This document shows positions 36,117 to 49,500 of a DNA stretch of 64,000 nucleotides, piece after piece. Numbering within the stretch: the stretch's first letter is position 1; each line of letters starts with the position of its first letter. Source of the stretch: Trissonchulus latispiculum. Taxonomy: Eukaryota > Nematoda > Enoplea > Enoplida > Ironidae. The DNA lies in assembly GCA_030248195.1 (NCBI GenBank), contig JASAND010006515.1, forward strand, positions 20,035 through 84,034. The letters run 5' to 3'. The notes under the pieces were generated by a model. That model had not been told where the DNA came from and did not search any database. It saw only the letters and a program-made list of their open reading frames with translations. The position numbers and the translations under genes are program-made.

Positions 36117-36263
36117 AAAAACAGTCTTGAAATTAACAACATGAGTTCGGTTGGTCACTTGAAATATGGTTTTTGGTTGATGATTCGAGTTAGTGAGGTT
36201 ATATGGGTAATTGGCCAGCATCTTGAACGGCAGCATGCAGGAAACAATAATAACCCTGAAATA
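36117..36263 (+). repeat. right direct repeat (~147 bp)
   Basis: Second copy of 34527-34673, in the same orientation. Confidence 0.9.
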
Positions 36264-39200
36264 ACAAATACATTAATTAGTTACGTACGATTAGCGGTTA
36301 ATATGTACTAGACTATCTTCCAGTAACAGCAAAATTGGCGTTTATGCACAAGCTTCTTGTTTAATATAGAAATCACAGTTTTAAATCAATCTATGCAGGA
36401 AATGCGTATCTCCTGCAGTTTGGGACCAGAAATCGTCCTAAACCAACCAAAACTACATTTATGGTATCGGTTCTGTTCAAATAGTTAAATTATGGACGTA
36501 ACCATCTATTTGATCTAAATATTGGGCTCTTGCGTGCAACCAGAGATCCAAAATTAATTGTATTCAGTAGTTATGATTCTAGACAGTGCAGAAGCAGAAT
36601 GTGCATTACAGCAACACGTTTTAGCTACAATTTCCTGCACAATAGTGCAGGAAATTGCCCGAAATATTACATTCTGCAAGCTTGGTCTTTACAGTCAGAG
36701 ATAAAATAAAACCTTCGAAATTTCACCCCAAAAATAGCAAGTTTTACATGTTTCAACAATTTCAAGATGACTAGTTTGTGCTCAAGATCTGAATTAGACG
36801 AAAGAGTGAATAATGGTTGCTGGGTTCGATTCCCGCACCATAACTGTGTAACTAATGGGTTTTAACCCATTTGATTCAGGTGCGAAGTCATTGGATCTCT
36901 CGCCTGAAGACATCAATCTTGCCTCTGGTCGATTAGCAGTGATTATCAGTGTCAGAATCGGAATCGTTGAGTAGGAGCCAGAAGTGCTCAGAATCATAAT
37001 CAGTCAAAGGACATTACATTTGGATCTCATAACTGTAGGTGCTCTTGTTGGTTAGAGAGTAGCTGAATCTTTGAGGCAGAGACGAATCTAGTCCGCACCG
37101 GGATCATTGGGTGGAAACTAAAACCTATCTTGTGATTAAAATTCAGGAATTTGTTTGGGAATCAGCCTTAGATTCTAATCGAAATTTTTGTATCAGAATC
37201 TCGAAACAATACTATACTTGGTTTTAAAATGATGATCTCTATTTTTCTTACTCTAATAGGAGTGGGTACTCTTATTGCTCTGCTTTAAAGCTAAGCGACG
37301 TTTTCGGTCCTGAGAAATTGATAGCGAAGAAACGACAATAGAAGACTGATCTACATTTATTAGAACTTTAACTTACTTGTTTACTTTTGAACGGTTATCT
37401 CCTGGTAATTCCCTCACCTCTCCGAGCCTTGTATTGTCTGATCTTCTTGAAAGAGAGTTGATCTGAAGGAACCCTTCCGATAGCAATCTCTACAGTGGGC
37501 TGTGGAGTCTTCGCGACTATATTACAGCATGTGGGAGCTTACCCAAAGTCCGAGCCCACCCTCTTTTGTATTAATATCAATTAATTAATTCTATTAGTTA
37601 ATACTGATTTGTTGGTCCCTTGGTACTGTAAGGGACAGATAAAGAATACACCAGCATAACACGCACGAAAAGCATATAGGACACCAGTAGTGATTTGAGT
37701 TAGGCAATAGAGTTGAATTATAGCAGGAATAGAGAGATATCAGTAACCTGAAGAAGAGTCTGGTCCTTGGCTGAACGTGCGTAAATCAACATAACATTTA
37801 GGGTACATTACCTTAAAATTAATCCAAATTCACCCTACAGAGTCTGGCAACTCTGGTATATTGACTGTGAACAGTAATTGTCAATATACTTGTATTTATC
37901 ACGTCATTATTATTATACGGTATCTTTATCAGTTTCATTATTGTATCTAGTAATCAGTCTGACAGTAATTATAGTAATTATAGTAAACAGTTTGCAGTGT
38001 TCAAACGAGACTGTGGACCAGCGACATACAGATCCGGTAGTGATCTTCTGTATAAGCAGTAAGTTTTCTTAGATCTCAATAAGAGATCTGACTAGAACCT
38101 CTCATAGAAGAGAAGACTTGAGTTTGCGCCTTTGATCTGTGCATCAAGGCCCTCTATTTGATTTCAGCAGTGAACAAATAGAGCGAGAAATCGACCCCTC
38201 TCGCCGTTCGCTGTTGACTACAGACTAAACGAACTCACAGCAGTATCCCTAAACATGTTGGCTGTAGAGATCGCCGATTTTGGCAAACTACCTTTCGGGA
38301 ATTTGGTACATAAGTTTGTCTAACTAGGCAAACGCGCTGACCTTCTGTGTAACTAGAACTAGTCTGACCTAAGTAAGTAAAGTAAGCCAACACAGTTTAA
38401 TAGCAAATCAAATCAGATCAATCAATTGGAAGCGAAATAAATCTCCGGGTCAGTCAGTTCATTACACAATTTCGACCAAAATTTAGAACAATTTCACTTA
38501 AGATTTCACACACTATAATTCACTCATAAAATAACATTTCTATCTTAATTTCACTCCAAAATAACTTTAACTAGCATAAACATTCATATTTAGAGGACTG
38601 GCGTCACGTCGCCTCATTACAACTCAATGGTGCTTTACTGAACAATCCAAGTCCTATTGTAGCACTGGCATCTTTTGCTGCAGTACCAAATTTGAGACCT
38701 TGCTTCTATCTTACCTAAATCAAATCGATAAAATGTCTTCAGAATGCTACATAACAAAATGTTAACATTGCATGAATTCCAATTTGACGAAAAATAATAT
38801 TTTAAACAAACATCCTCAAGCCAGGATTAAATCGTGGCTGACTAATTATATGGGACAAACTGACACTGGTTAGCACTTGTTTATAGGACAAAATTACGAG
38901 TCGGTACTCTACCATGCATTGGGCACATTTCATAGATTTAAAAAAATGATCAAATTTCGCCACAAATTTCAAACGATCGTAAACTCAATGTAGTTTGCTG
39001 CATTATACTGTTATTCCTTGAACTGAAAGATTATATTATATTATTATTATATTTTAATACAGCTAGCAGGATATAGTCCAAATAAAAATCTCATATGATC
39101 TGAATCTGCGAAATGTTAAATTCGCTGCTAGTGTAGAAACGCTACTATACGAAGCAAATACGGCGTTGAATTTTATTTACATTAATGGCTCCAGTTGTAG

Positions 39201-39380
39201 TTACCCAACTAGGCGAATGTTAAGTATTATCTTTAGTCCACAGAAAGCAGAATGCTTTCAATGAATATCCTTGACGATACCACTATTAGTTCACTATTTG
39301 TATTCGATGTGTTCATTTTGCCAGTTTTTCCTCGACACTAATTTCAATTTCAAATGACCCTATTAAATCACCTAGGAAAG
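36264..39380. other. anonymous repeat-derived sequence
   Basis: No exon recognised. GGGTTCGATTCCCGCACCA at 36829-36847 resembles an RNA polymerase III B box and T-arm, but no A box or tRNA fold is evident. ATCTCTACAGTGGGCTGTGG near 37487 is shared exactly with the old LTR at about 27768, so a piece of a related LTR may lie here. 38460-38640 resembles 41560-41710 and ends with a similar GACTGGCGTCACGTCGCC-like phrase, so the two may be 3' ends of one repeat family. Confidence 0.4.
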
Positions 39381-40100
39381 GCTGACTATGGAACACTGGA
39401 ATCCGAGAGCCCAGGTAAGTCACTATTCACTCTTTCGAGGGTGAATTTCACCCCCACCCCTCCACTAGTCTGCTGAAAGGTCAACAGTTCTACATAAAAA
39501 TTCAAGCCAGTGACTGGTGACCCGGTTGAGCCCTGACCAGGTGACCCCATGACCCGGTACCCGGTTTTCCAGAAAATTCAAAAATCTGAAAAAAAATCGA
39601 TTTTGCCTAGGAAGGTTAAGTTTTTTCTTCCATGTTCCATTCCCGCCCCAACAGAATAACTATGGCATACATGTTTGCTCTTGGTCTTTTGAAAAGTATA
39701 TATTTAATAAGACTGTAGCATTAATGCAGAAATGAATTGGCAAAACCAATAGTTTATCTGTCTGCAAAATTTTGGGAAATCAATCCATGTAATGATGAAC
39801 AGTCTAAAAAGTGCGGTCCAAAAACACTGAGTACTAAAACGTGGAAAAAATTGGTTTTTATGCTGTACTGCATAAATTGTTCACTTATCTTCAACGTCTA
39901 CCTAGATTGCGAAAATAATCTGCAAACCAGAGTACAAAATTGATTTATGCAATTGTAAAGTTGGAAAGGTATAGCTAGCCAAACTTTACGGGTGGAAACT
40001 GTGCGCGTATAGAAACGACGAACCTGGAGGAGACTTATGTTCCAGTCGACCTGGGCAGGATCTCGCCAAGAATAAAATAAGCCTAACGGACTACTAAACA
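39381..40100. other. no gene seen; second GACCCGGT patch
   Basis: GTGACCCGGTTGAGCCC and CATGACCCGGTACCCGG near 39515-39570 are related to the patch near 790-845. A 68-codon frame at 39737 is unrecognised. ATGGAACACTGGAATCC followed by a GTAAGT donor-like site near 39390-39418 could be an exon but has no support. Confidence 0.35.
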
Positions 40101-41720
40101 GGACTATCTAAATAGACGAATAACTGCCTAACTATCAATCGCAGAAAGGACTTTGAATAAATTAAATACACACTCAGTTAATAATTAAATTACTTAGGTC
40201 TGGAAATGACTCAAAACCCTACCTACCGAATATACAGTGCTAATAAAACCTAATCTAAAAACACCCTAACGGCTCAGTAACTGAGGATTTAATAAAAGAC
40301 TAAAGGAACAAAGGGAGCGACTCCCGAAACATTACATGACAGAATAGGAAATTTTGACAGAGTACAGTTCCGGCCAGAAACAGTGTCTTCGCACTTCGCG
40401 AATGCGAATGCCCTTCGCTTCTTCGCGAAGCTGCGAATGGACAACTTTTGCGAAGGCTAGCCTCAGTGACCCTTCGCGTCCATTCGCGAGCACCCGCCGG
40501 GGTCAGTCACCAACATTGCTTTAATTTCTCCCGGCTTGTTTATGTACGCACTATGTCTTCATTTCCATCACTATAACAGCTGTGTTTATGTTTAAGACAA
40601 AACTGCAAAGGTATGCATATTCTATAGTTTAGTACATAGTCTTTCAAAGAAGTGTATATTTACTACGTTGGAATGAATAGAGAAACGCAGGTACGCGCAG
40701 GCTTTAAGCAAAGCTAAGCTACGGAATAACTTCAGCTGTTTACAACTTGTGTGTGCGTATCACTTTCCTCACAGCAGGAAAGTGGAATTGCAAAAACCTT
40801 CGCGAAGGCTGGTCTGAGAGGTCATTCGCGCCTACGCGAAGGAATCTTTTCCAATTAGCCCGCGAATGCCTTCGCGAATTTGCGAATTTTCGCGAAAAAA
40901 AGGGCCACTATTTCTGACCGGGACTGTAATATTGATAGTAAAAATACTGGTTAAGGGAATTTCAAACAATAACGAGATTTAGGAATACAATAAAATTTAG
41001 ACTGAACAAAAATAAACACTCTCACAAAAGCAAAACAAATTACACAATACAAAGTCAACCTCCAATATATAAACCCACTTATAAATAATGACTCAAAAAT
41101 ATTTCCCTAAGCCGTCGCGGCTGACAACATTATTGAGCATAGCATTCAAAACTTTTCCTAAAAACAAAGCACAAAATTTTTTGTTAAATAGAAATAAAAC
41201 AAACTACAAATAAATTTATACCAGACTCTCAAGGTCGCCTCGGAGTCGGGGTAAAATAAAAAGTTCCACAACTTACAAAAACCCCAGGTTAGAAATCCAA
41301 AATGGAAGGCAAAAAGGCAGAGCGCGCGTTAGAGAATAGACGGCCACACACTAGGCTGTAGAAATGCAAGACTGACTAGTTTTTGAAAGAGATGCTGAGA
41401 GAGGAGCCTTGTGAATTTTGATTGGTCCATTTTGAGACCCCATTTGCAGACGAGATGCTCAGAGCGCATCCAGAGAATTTTCAAGAGACAAACAGCGCCA
41501 CCTAGCAGCTAAGTGGGCTGAATAAAACATAACACATTTTATCATAGAAAATAACCAATTTCAAACCAATTTCAACACAACTTTACACAATTTTACACAA
41601 CACACATTTCTCACTAAAAATACCATTCTTACTAAAATTTCACATTAAAATAAACTCACTAAAAATATACACTCAACTCACAAAAGGGACAGACGCAACG
41701 TCTCCCTATTACACAATAAT
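40100..41720. repeat. dispersed repeat related to 24401-25870, with a nested MITE
   Basis: Shares ordered segments with the sequence following the BEL/Pao remnant (see 24401-25870). The Tc1/mariner-like MITE at 40365-40926 has inserted into it. It ends near 41700 with GGGACAGACGCAACGTCTCC. Confidence 0.45.
40365..40926. mobile_element. Tc1/mariner-like MITE with TA target duplication
   Basis: Terminal inverted repeats: the left end is CAGTTCCGGCCAGAAACAGTG without its final base. The right end in inverted orientation is CAGTCCCGGTCAGAAATAGTG, minus its last base. It is flanked by TA on both sides (40363-40364 and 40927-40928). CAGT termini with a TA duplication are characteristic of Tc1/mariner. 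The interior (562 bp total) is rich in TTCGCGAAG words, near-palindromic close to both ends and non-coding. Confidence 0.8.
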
Positions 41721-42787
41721 CATGAAACTGATAAAGCTAAACAAAAAATAGGCCAGAGACAGACAGATTCAAATAACCTCAAGCTGCGAAAATGCTCAAG
41801 ACAAAGACTTAAGAAAAATGCAAATTAATATTGCGCATCGAATAAAAATTTAAGCTAAAATTTTAGCTTGGTAAGCCAAAGATTTCAAAAATTTATGGTA
41901 AATTCAGAAAACCGGGACAAGACCGGGACGAAGCTCTTGACCCGGTGGCTGTGACCCGGTCCAAAAAGTGACCCGAACTGACCCGGTGATCCGATTCCAT
42001 CTCTGATGCAAGCATCAAACAATCAAGCAGCGAACAATCCGTGGGCATGGGGGCACGGTGAGTCTGAAATTCATTTGAAAACGATCATTCATGACAACCC
42101 TTTAATTCGATCTGATAACTGAAACTGGCTGAAATGTGTAGAACTAAGAGAATTCGTAACAATCGGCATGAGATTAATCTCCGAGTTTGCTTAACCGGAA
42201 TTACAATTTTCCCATATATCCAGTTTAAATTTTGTTTTTTCCTGTTGCATTAATTCCGAACGTAAAATTCAGTTGTTGCAGACGAATTATGTGTATGTTA
42301 AAGATATTCCAAGCATTTAATAGGCACCTTTAAAATAGGCCAATAAACATGTCCACACACAGAGTTCGGACAATCGGAGGTTGGAGATACGATTGTCCTT
42401 AAATTTGCCACAAAGAGAAATATTGTCAGAAACCCTACTCTGAAGACTAGTCCGCTAATTTCTCTATTGTACGTATGTCTCCGTAGGAATTGAAGAATTA
42501 ATGTTCTGATATTTCATACAGTACATCTGCTTCCCCCCTTTAACACAGTGGAAACAGTTGAGCACTTCCTCAGTGAATGAATGTGATAGTTATTTATTCT
42601 GTTCTTTCGTTTCAATGCCTTCGTTTCCAAGGGCAACCTGGCTTGTTCGTGCTCATTTTCTCATAGTAATGAGCTTTCTTAAAGTATCTAAATTCTGGTT
42701 TGCAGTAGTTGACGCTTGATTTATCAACATAGCTAATAACGTTAGGGTGCCCATCCAGGTTTCCTCAACCAAACTGCCGTTTTAATA
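41721..42787. other. no gene seen; third GACCCGGT patch
   Basis: TTGACCCGGTGGCTGTGACC and TGACCCGGTGATCCG near 41935-41990. Otherwise A/T-rich with no exon recognised. Confidence 0.4.
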
Positions 42788-43213
42788 CATTAACGGTGAT
42801 GCAACTTCTCAGATTTATGACATGTACACAAATTGACAAGGATAAAGCAGATATGTGACAAAATAGTAGGAACATTGCCTATTTTGTCATCACTTTTCAA
42901 ACCGTAAAGGCAACAGGCTCTTAAATCTTTTGGATCTTTTCCACAATCACACCACCACTCCCACAAAACAAACTCGTAGACTTGATGGTTGTTAGGTGAT
43001 CCCATTGCGTTCATATTTTGGATAGAATCGATCCCATCCTTCATCAGCATGCATTATTTCGGAAATCTTTAAACAAATCCTGTAAAGTCTATCCTCCGAC
43101 TTTTTATTAGCATCAATGGACCTATTGTGTGTATCTGGCAAGTTATTCACGTAGACAAGAATTAGTACATATAAACGATTTAAACAGCTCTCCATCTCGC
43201 ATTTAGATTCCAT
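42788..43213 (-). pseudogene. unrecognised intronless coding-like sequence with a probable frameshift
   Basis: On the - strand, a frame starting at 43213 (MESKCEMESCLNRLYVLILV, then SEDRLYRICLKISEIMHADE) runs out at 42992. An overlapping frame (NNHQVYEFVLWEWWCDCGKD, then DDKIGNVPTILSHICF) carries on to a stop at 42790. Both have protein-like composition, and one base change in length near 43000-43050 would make them continuous, about 140 residues in all. I recognise no family. It lies about 360 bases upstream of the SLC44 start, on the opposite strand. It may be a decayed retrocopy or a fragment of an unknown gene. Confidence 0.35.
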
Positions 43214-43569
43214 TTTATTAAAAATGTAAACGTCTAGAGGTAAATTCCAATTGGGGTGACATTTGTCTGAATTGAATACGCAAGGTTGTGCCTACATTTT
43301 GGCTCTGTGTAGGTTTCAGCATATTTACGAAACGTAAAGCAGTTTATTTTGAATATTTCTAATTCTGCAGGAAATGCTGTTGCTCTAAAAAATTAGTTGA
43401 ACAAAAGGATTCTGTATTCACTTAGTGAAATATTAAATTCCTTCGTCCCAAGTATTCTGCGTTTGGTTTCAAATTTGGTTTGGTTCAGCCTTTTAAAATT
43501 TTTGTACAGTTCTCGGATATAATTAGTGTATACTACATATCTCTCTTATTCCTGTTGTTAATAATCGTA
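43214..43569. other. upstream region of the SLC44 gene
   Basis: A/T-rich. The frame that contains the proposed initiator ATG (43570) is open upstream to 43480 without homology, so the 5' UTR probably lies here. I cannot identify a core promoter with confidence. Confidence 0.35.
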
Positions 43570-46500
43570 ATGATCCACCCTCATGACAGGGGGCAAGATT
43601 ACGGTAAGCATTTTAATCCGGTAGAGTTGAATGATTTTAATCATCTGTCGTTTCTTTTGCTTATGCTCTCTATGGATAATAGCATCGTTTGGTGCTTTAC
43701 TCGTATGAAGCCATTGTAAGATGATACTCTGGGCTGAAGATGGCTTATTTACAATTTTTCGAACTCATAAGATCCGCCTGTATGAAAAACTGTAAATCCT
43801 AACTTTTAAGCTTATGAAGTTTTTGTTGTCTAGGTAAACCCCTGGAACATGATCCATCCTTCAAAGGGCCAATTCATAATAGGTAAAAACTATTAACTGC
43901 CATCTATATTCATTGAATAATTTGGAGTATTCAAAGCGAAGGACTAACACTGTTTGAGTCATCTGACTGAGATCATTTTTTAAGATCGGAACTGTTTTTT
44001 GTCGCACTTGACTTCCTTTAAAAAAAGTTCCTTTAGTTCCTTGACCGATCTTTAAAAATGAGTCATAGATAGGAAACACTACGCGAAAGCCGCATTTTTC
44101 AGCAACCCCAAAGCCGCCAAATTTCCAATGATGTGTGGCATATTAACCTCTAACATTGTGTCAGTAAGCCAGCAATATGCTGACGAAATTGGTCAAATTT
44201 CCTTAGGGGGATTTCCTTGACTTAATCCAATTAAATTTTGAATTTAAATTAAATCTGCTTAACCTATTCTACAGAGTGTGTGGTTGGTATGCGTACATCC
44301 TCTTTAATTAGTTGAACTTTATGGTTGAACATTAATTTTAGGCACTGTACTGATATCATCTGTTTGTTCATATTCCTCTGCTTTATTTGTGGATGGATTC
44401 TAATAGGCTGCTTCGGTACAGTTATACTGTTGCGTTGCATGTTCGTTAGATTGACTGATTGGAAGCGGTCAGTAATTATTTAACGTTGTCTGTCACCTAC
44501 AATTTTGTGAACATTGAAAAGATTTGAATGAAATTCATGATCAACATTATTTTCTACTAAAACTACACAGGCTAAATATAGCTAATACTGGCATGTCATG
44601 TCTATGCAATCATATTTAGCGTTTTTCCACGGTGAACCAGAAAGACTGCTGCATCCGGCCGATTCAAGGGGTCGTCAGTGTGGAGGAGCTGGACCACAAT
44701 ATGATTACCGGTTTGTTTCTTCAACCAAATATAATTGGTTGCATTGATTTTACTAATATAGTAGCTAGGTAGTAAATATGAGCATTTCGGCCCATCGGAT
44801 CAAACGGTCCATTCATCAGGCTAATTACTGACCGGACCTACTTTAAAGTAGCTAGCTACTCATAGCTACTTTACTTAGCTAGCTACTTTAAGGTGATTTC
44901 ATAGTATATAGTGAACGATCAAAGACGCGCGCTTGTCGATGCGCTTTGACGCCTCCAACCGTAGCATGGCGTTTTAGCATAGCGTTTAAAATTCAGTTTA
45001 CGCTGACGCTTAGGTCGCGCGTCTTCGTGCGTCTGCTTGCGACTGGACTATGAAATCACCACTACAGTCGGTCCGGTTTAGGCAAAAATTAATTCCTTTT
45101 GGTTACTTTACACTAACAGCAATTAACCAAATTTACAACTTCGAAGTATGGTTTAGGGTTGTTCACGAACAGTTGCAATTAACCAAAATGTTGCCTTTAA
45201 ATGAACAGTTGCCTTTAATGAGAAAGCTAATGAGAAAGAATGGCTCATTCATTTAATTTTCATGCTCTTTGTCTTCACTGTTTTTAGGAATTCGACTTAT
45301 CTTTATTTCTTCGACCTTACAGCCTGTGTTAGCTTCACTACAGTTTTTCACGGCTGCCTTACGCCTCAGGTTTGTTTTTCTAAGCTATACTGTTTACGGT
45401 CAGTTATGTAAGCTTAGTGAATTTCAATTTGTAGCCAACCCCGTTTTCTTAAAATTTACTTGCCACTTAGATTTCAACGATTAAACACTAGTCCCGAAAG
45501 CCAATTACAGTTTTCTTACAAATTAGCAGGAATCATGATCATTTCGAAGAAATATATACTTTGAATTTTATTTGAGGTTGCAGATAATTGCAGTTACAGA
45601 TACACAGCTAGTTTGTCTACTGTGAGTAACCACTGAATTTCAAAACGTTATGCTGTGATACTGTTTCAGATCTGTGTGGAAGAGTGTCCCTCTGACTATT
45701 TCTATTCCACATCCAGTGAAACTTATCCATTCGGTTCCAACGCTTACGAACTGGTGCAACCATACTGCCTTGAAAACGTCAGAGACGAGATTGTGAGTAT
45801 ATGATTTTCAGCGCTTATTTGTTGCAAGAAGCACTTTGTAATTTTATAGCGCAATACAGACTTCATGTTAAACTTTCCAAAGGACCAGTTTTCTAGTTAG
45901 ATACATATAACAGTAATCCAAAAGCTAAGTCTTACGTACGTGGATTACACGGATTTCCTAATATGTCAGGGTTTTAATTTTCTAACCGTATTAATCTTTT
46001 CGGATAGAACAAATTCTTCGACAATTCTATGTTGGCATCGCTGTTCCAAACTTTGAACTGGTAAGAAATCAATCCTAAATAGATGTACAGTAAAAAGGTA
46101 AATCCCTCTTTTATTGCTTAGACGAGCAACAGCCGTGCTCGATCGGCTACTTCAAAGGATGAGTGCCCTAGATATCTCATGCCTCAGAAGCCATTCCTTG
46201 GTCGCTGCGTTCCTGAGCTTTTGCTAAAACCAGCAGAAACCGTTTCAGAATTGGTCACAGAAACAGAAACCCACAGCAATAATTCACACGGAACTATGCC
46301 GTCGCCGGCAAAAATCGGAATGGAAAAACGGTGGGAGCTGTAAACTATACTACAATTTGTTAAAATATAAATATTGAACTACATTACTTAACATACTTTA
46401 TAAAATTATTACAAACTGTGCATTAAATTAAAAATCATTAATTTGAAACTACATTGTTTGTTTTGAGATGAAGAGTCGTAGAGGATTCAACTATTTTCGC

Positions 46501-49500
46501 CTGTGACTAATTATTAATCTATTTATTTTATCGTTAAAATCATAATTAATTGCAAAACTACACATTTTGCAAAACTACAAATGAAATCTACAACTACAAA
46601 TCTTTTTTCAGCCTCCTTGAAGCGTTTGTAGGCGTCAAAGGATTTTTTGAAGGAATCTTTGAAGATTTACGCCGAGTATGTTGGATTATAGCGATGTAAG
46701 TTTCATGTTAAACATTTGATGTAAACCAATTTGACTTGCAATCAGTGAAATTAAATAATCAAATTAATTAAATTAATTTTGGTTTGTGCCGCAGTCGCTT
46801 GTCCCATTCAAATCACATGTCGGTATTTCTAACTGTAACAAAATGTTATCGCTATCTTGAATTATTGTCTTCATTGCACCGCCGGCTAATTTTTGACTCA
46901 TCAATTTGTTTTTTCAGATTCCTTTTCATCGCTATGATAATTTCATTTCTATGGGTAATTCTGCTGCGGCTTTTTGCGGCTCCCGTAGTTTGGGCAACAA
47001 TCGTCCTTTCAATTCTTGGCCTGCTGGCTGCCAGTAGTTACCTTTGGTTTAAATGGTATCAGCTTTACAAAGGAGATGGGCTGAAGTTTAAACTGACAAC
47101 TGACTTACCAGCTTACTTCAAAATGACCAATACATGGCTCGTTTTCGGTGGGTGGAATATGTACAAGTTATGACGAATCGTAGGAGGTCCGTTTTTAGTG
47201 AGTAAAACAATACGGTATAGTTGGCCAAGCAGAACACTCAAACTAGGACCATGAATGGAAAAGGCAGGGTCGGCCTATATTGCCTGCTTCCGTTCGGTCG
47301 GTGAAAACCTGACAAGTGGAGTAAGCAATTGCCTGGCACTAGCACGGCACTGGCAAGGCAAGTAAGTAAGTAAGTAAAAGTCAGTCAAATGACAGAAAAC
47401 CTTGGCAGTTTAGGACACTTAATTTTTAATGATACTCCAGTCCATAATAACTTGCAGACCAGGTCGCTAGTTGAGTTTTGCCCCGAGCATCGAGAAAAGG
47501 CGGCGTTTGTGTCTCATATGGGGCAGTTCCACGTGAACGCCTTTTGGACTCTGGTGCACCTGCCACCAGCCATGTTTCTGTATCACCACCGGGCCATCAG
47601 CTGACCTCCCATACCAGGCTTATCAGTCTTTCCTATGCTTGTTTCCCTTCCGTTACAAAAGTACCGACAGAGAAAATTGACTATTTATCAACTAGTGTTT
47701 CTGTTTAGTATATACTTACTGCTTATGAATCATAATATATATCCTATATCTTGTATACCTTATACTCACTGTATTACTCTATTTCAGCAATCGTAGCATC
47801 CGTGTTATTTCTCATTATGTTGCTGATTTTATTGTTCCTCAGAAGTCGAGTGGAACTTGCCATCGCACTTATAGGGGAAACGAGCAAGTAATAATACTGC
47901 CGGTGTCGTATACTATTTTGTCACCTATGCTAAAATGTCACCTAAGCCAATTTTTCACCGAAAAGGCCCGTTACTTTTCTAATCTCGTTATTTTTAATAG
48001 CACTGGATAGCTCTTGCAAAGGCGATTGTTTTGATATAAAATAATGTGGTAATTAAGCTAATTATAGCTGCTAATTAACACTTAAAATTAACATAGGAAA
48101 TTTTCAAATTTCAGGTGAAACCTATCATGTTGCATGTCATTCGAAAGCTCTTGACGAGGCGGATTCAATGGGCTAACAATTAAGCCAATTAGTTAAGCTA
48201 GCCGAAAAATCTATTTTTCGGTAACATATGGAGTTATTACGCATTGCTAGGCCAATTAGTTGGTTTGATTGTTTGCCCATTGAATCCGCCTCGTCAAGAC
48301 CTTTCGATTCGAATGATATACAACATGATAGGTTTCACATACCCTTTCCTAAAATTTGAAAATTTCCCATGTTAATTTTAAATATTAATTAGCAGCTATA
48401 ATTAGCTTAATTACCACATTATTTTATATCAAAACAATCGCCTTTGCAAGAGCTATCCAATGCTGTTAAAAATAACGAGACTGGAAAAGTAACGAGCCTT
48501 TTTTGTGAAAAATTAGCAAAGGTGACATTTTAGCATAGGTGACAAAATAATATACGACACCGGACTGACTGTTTGTCAAATTATATGATAAATCATAATA
48601 TATGATTTCTGAATTTATTCAAACTTTGTATCGTACACTTTGGTTTCTTCTATTTCTAACCTATACCTATAGTTATACGTTGTGACCTTGACATTTTAGA
48701 GCCCTAGGTCACATGATGTCCGTTCTTTTCTTTCCCATGCTTCCATTTCTGCTCCATTTGGGCGTGATCGGGTTCTGGGCAGCTGTCTCCATTCACTTAG
48801 CGTCATCAGGGTCACGCTACTGCGAGTACGTGGGGGAAATGGCCACCCACGAAGGAATTAATGGAACAGAATGTGACTGCGAACTGGCCTTCAATAAATC
48901 ATCTGTTTGCCAATTTCTTAGCTACAGAACTCATCCGTAGGTTTCGATTGACTGAGTATTATTTGGGTAATTAATTACGTATTTTAGGAATACTTCATTG
49001 ATTAAAATTTGTTTCGCAATCACTCTTTCTTATATCACAAAGAACAACAGCTAACAGGCAATAATGGGTTGTCACAATTTTATCTGGTTAGAGCGTTTGT
49101 TTGAATATCTTTTATTCTTATTTGGAAATGTCCAGAGTTTTTTCGGTCGAGTCTTTATCACGTTTTAGCTCTTCTGTGTTCTCAGTACTGTAGTAGCCTT
49201 CCTGTAGGCATTCAACGTTGACGATTTGGCCCTATTACAACTGTTACCTGTTCAACAAGACATTTCAATGCTTACCATAACGTAAGTCACCTTCTAATTT
49301 TTGTAGCACTTCTGTCTTATTTCAGATACCTCATCTATTTTCAACTGTACAATTTATTTGGTCTGTTCTGGTGCTGCTTTTTCGTAACCGCGCTGTGCGA
49401 TACGGTAATTGCTGGTTCATTTGCCTCTTACTATTGGGCCTTTAGAAAACCTGATGACGTTCCCGCGCTTCCAGTAGTTTCAGCATTGTGGCGTACTCTC

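Noticed and set aside
36829..36847. tRNA gene or tRNA-derived SINE (B-box-like GGTTCGATTCC)
   Set aside because: No A box at the right distance and no cloverleaf or paired acceptor stem. A single B-box match is weak.
45793..46126. Frameshift in SLC44 between exons 6 and 8
   Set aside because: An apparent phase conflict disappears if exon 8 starts at 46127 (acceptor ...GACGAG) instead of 46122; all three exons then read through.
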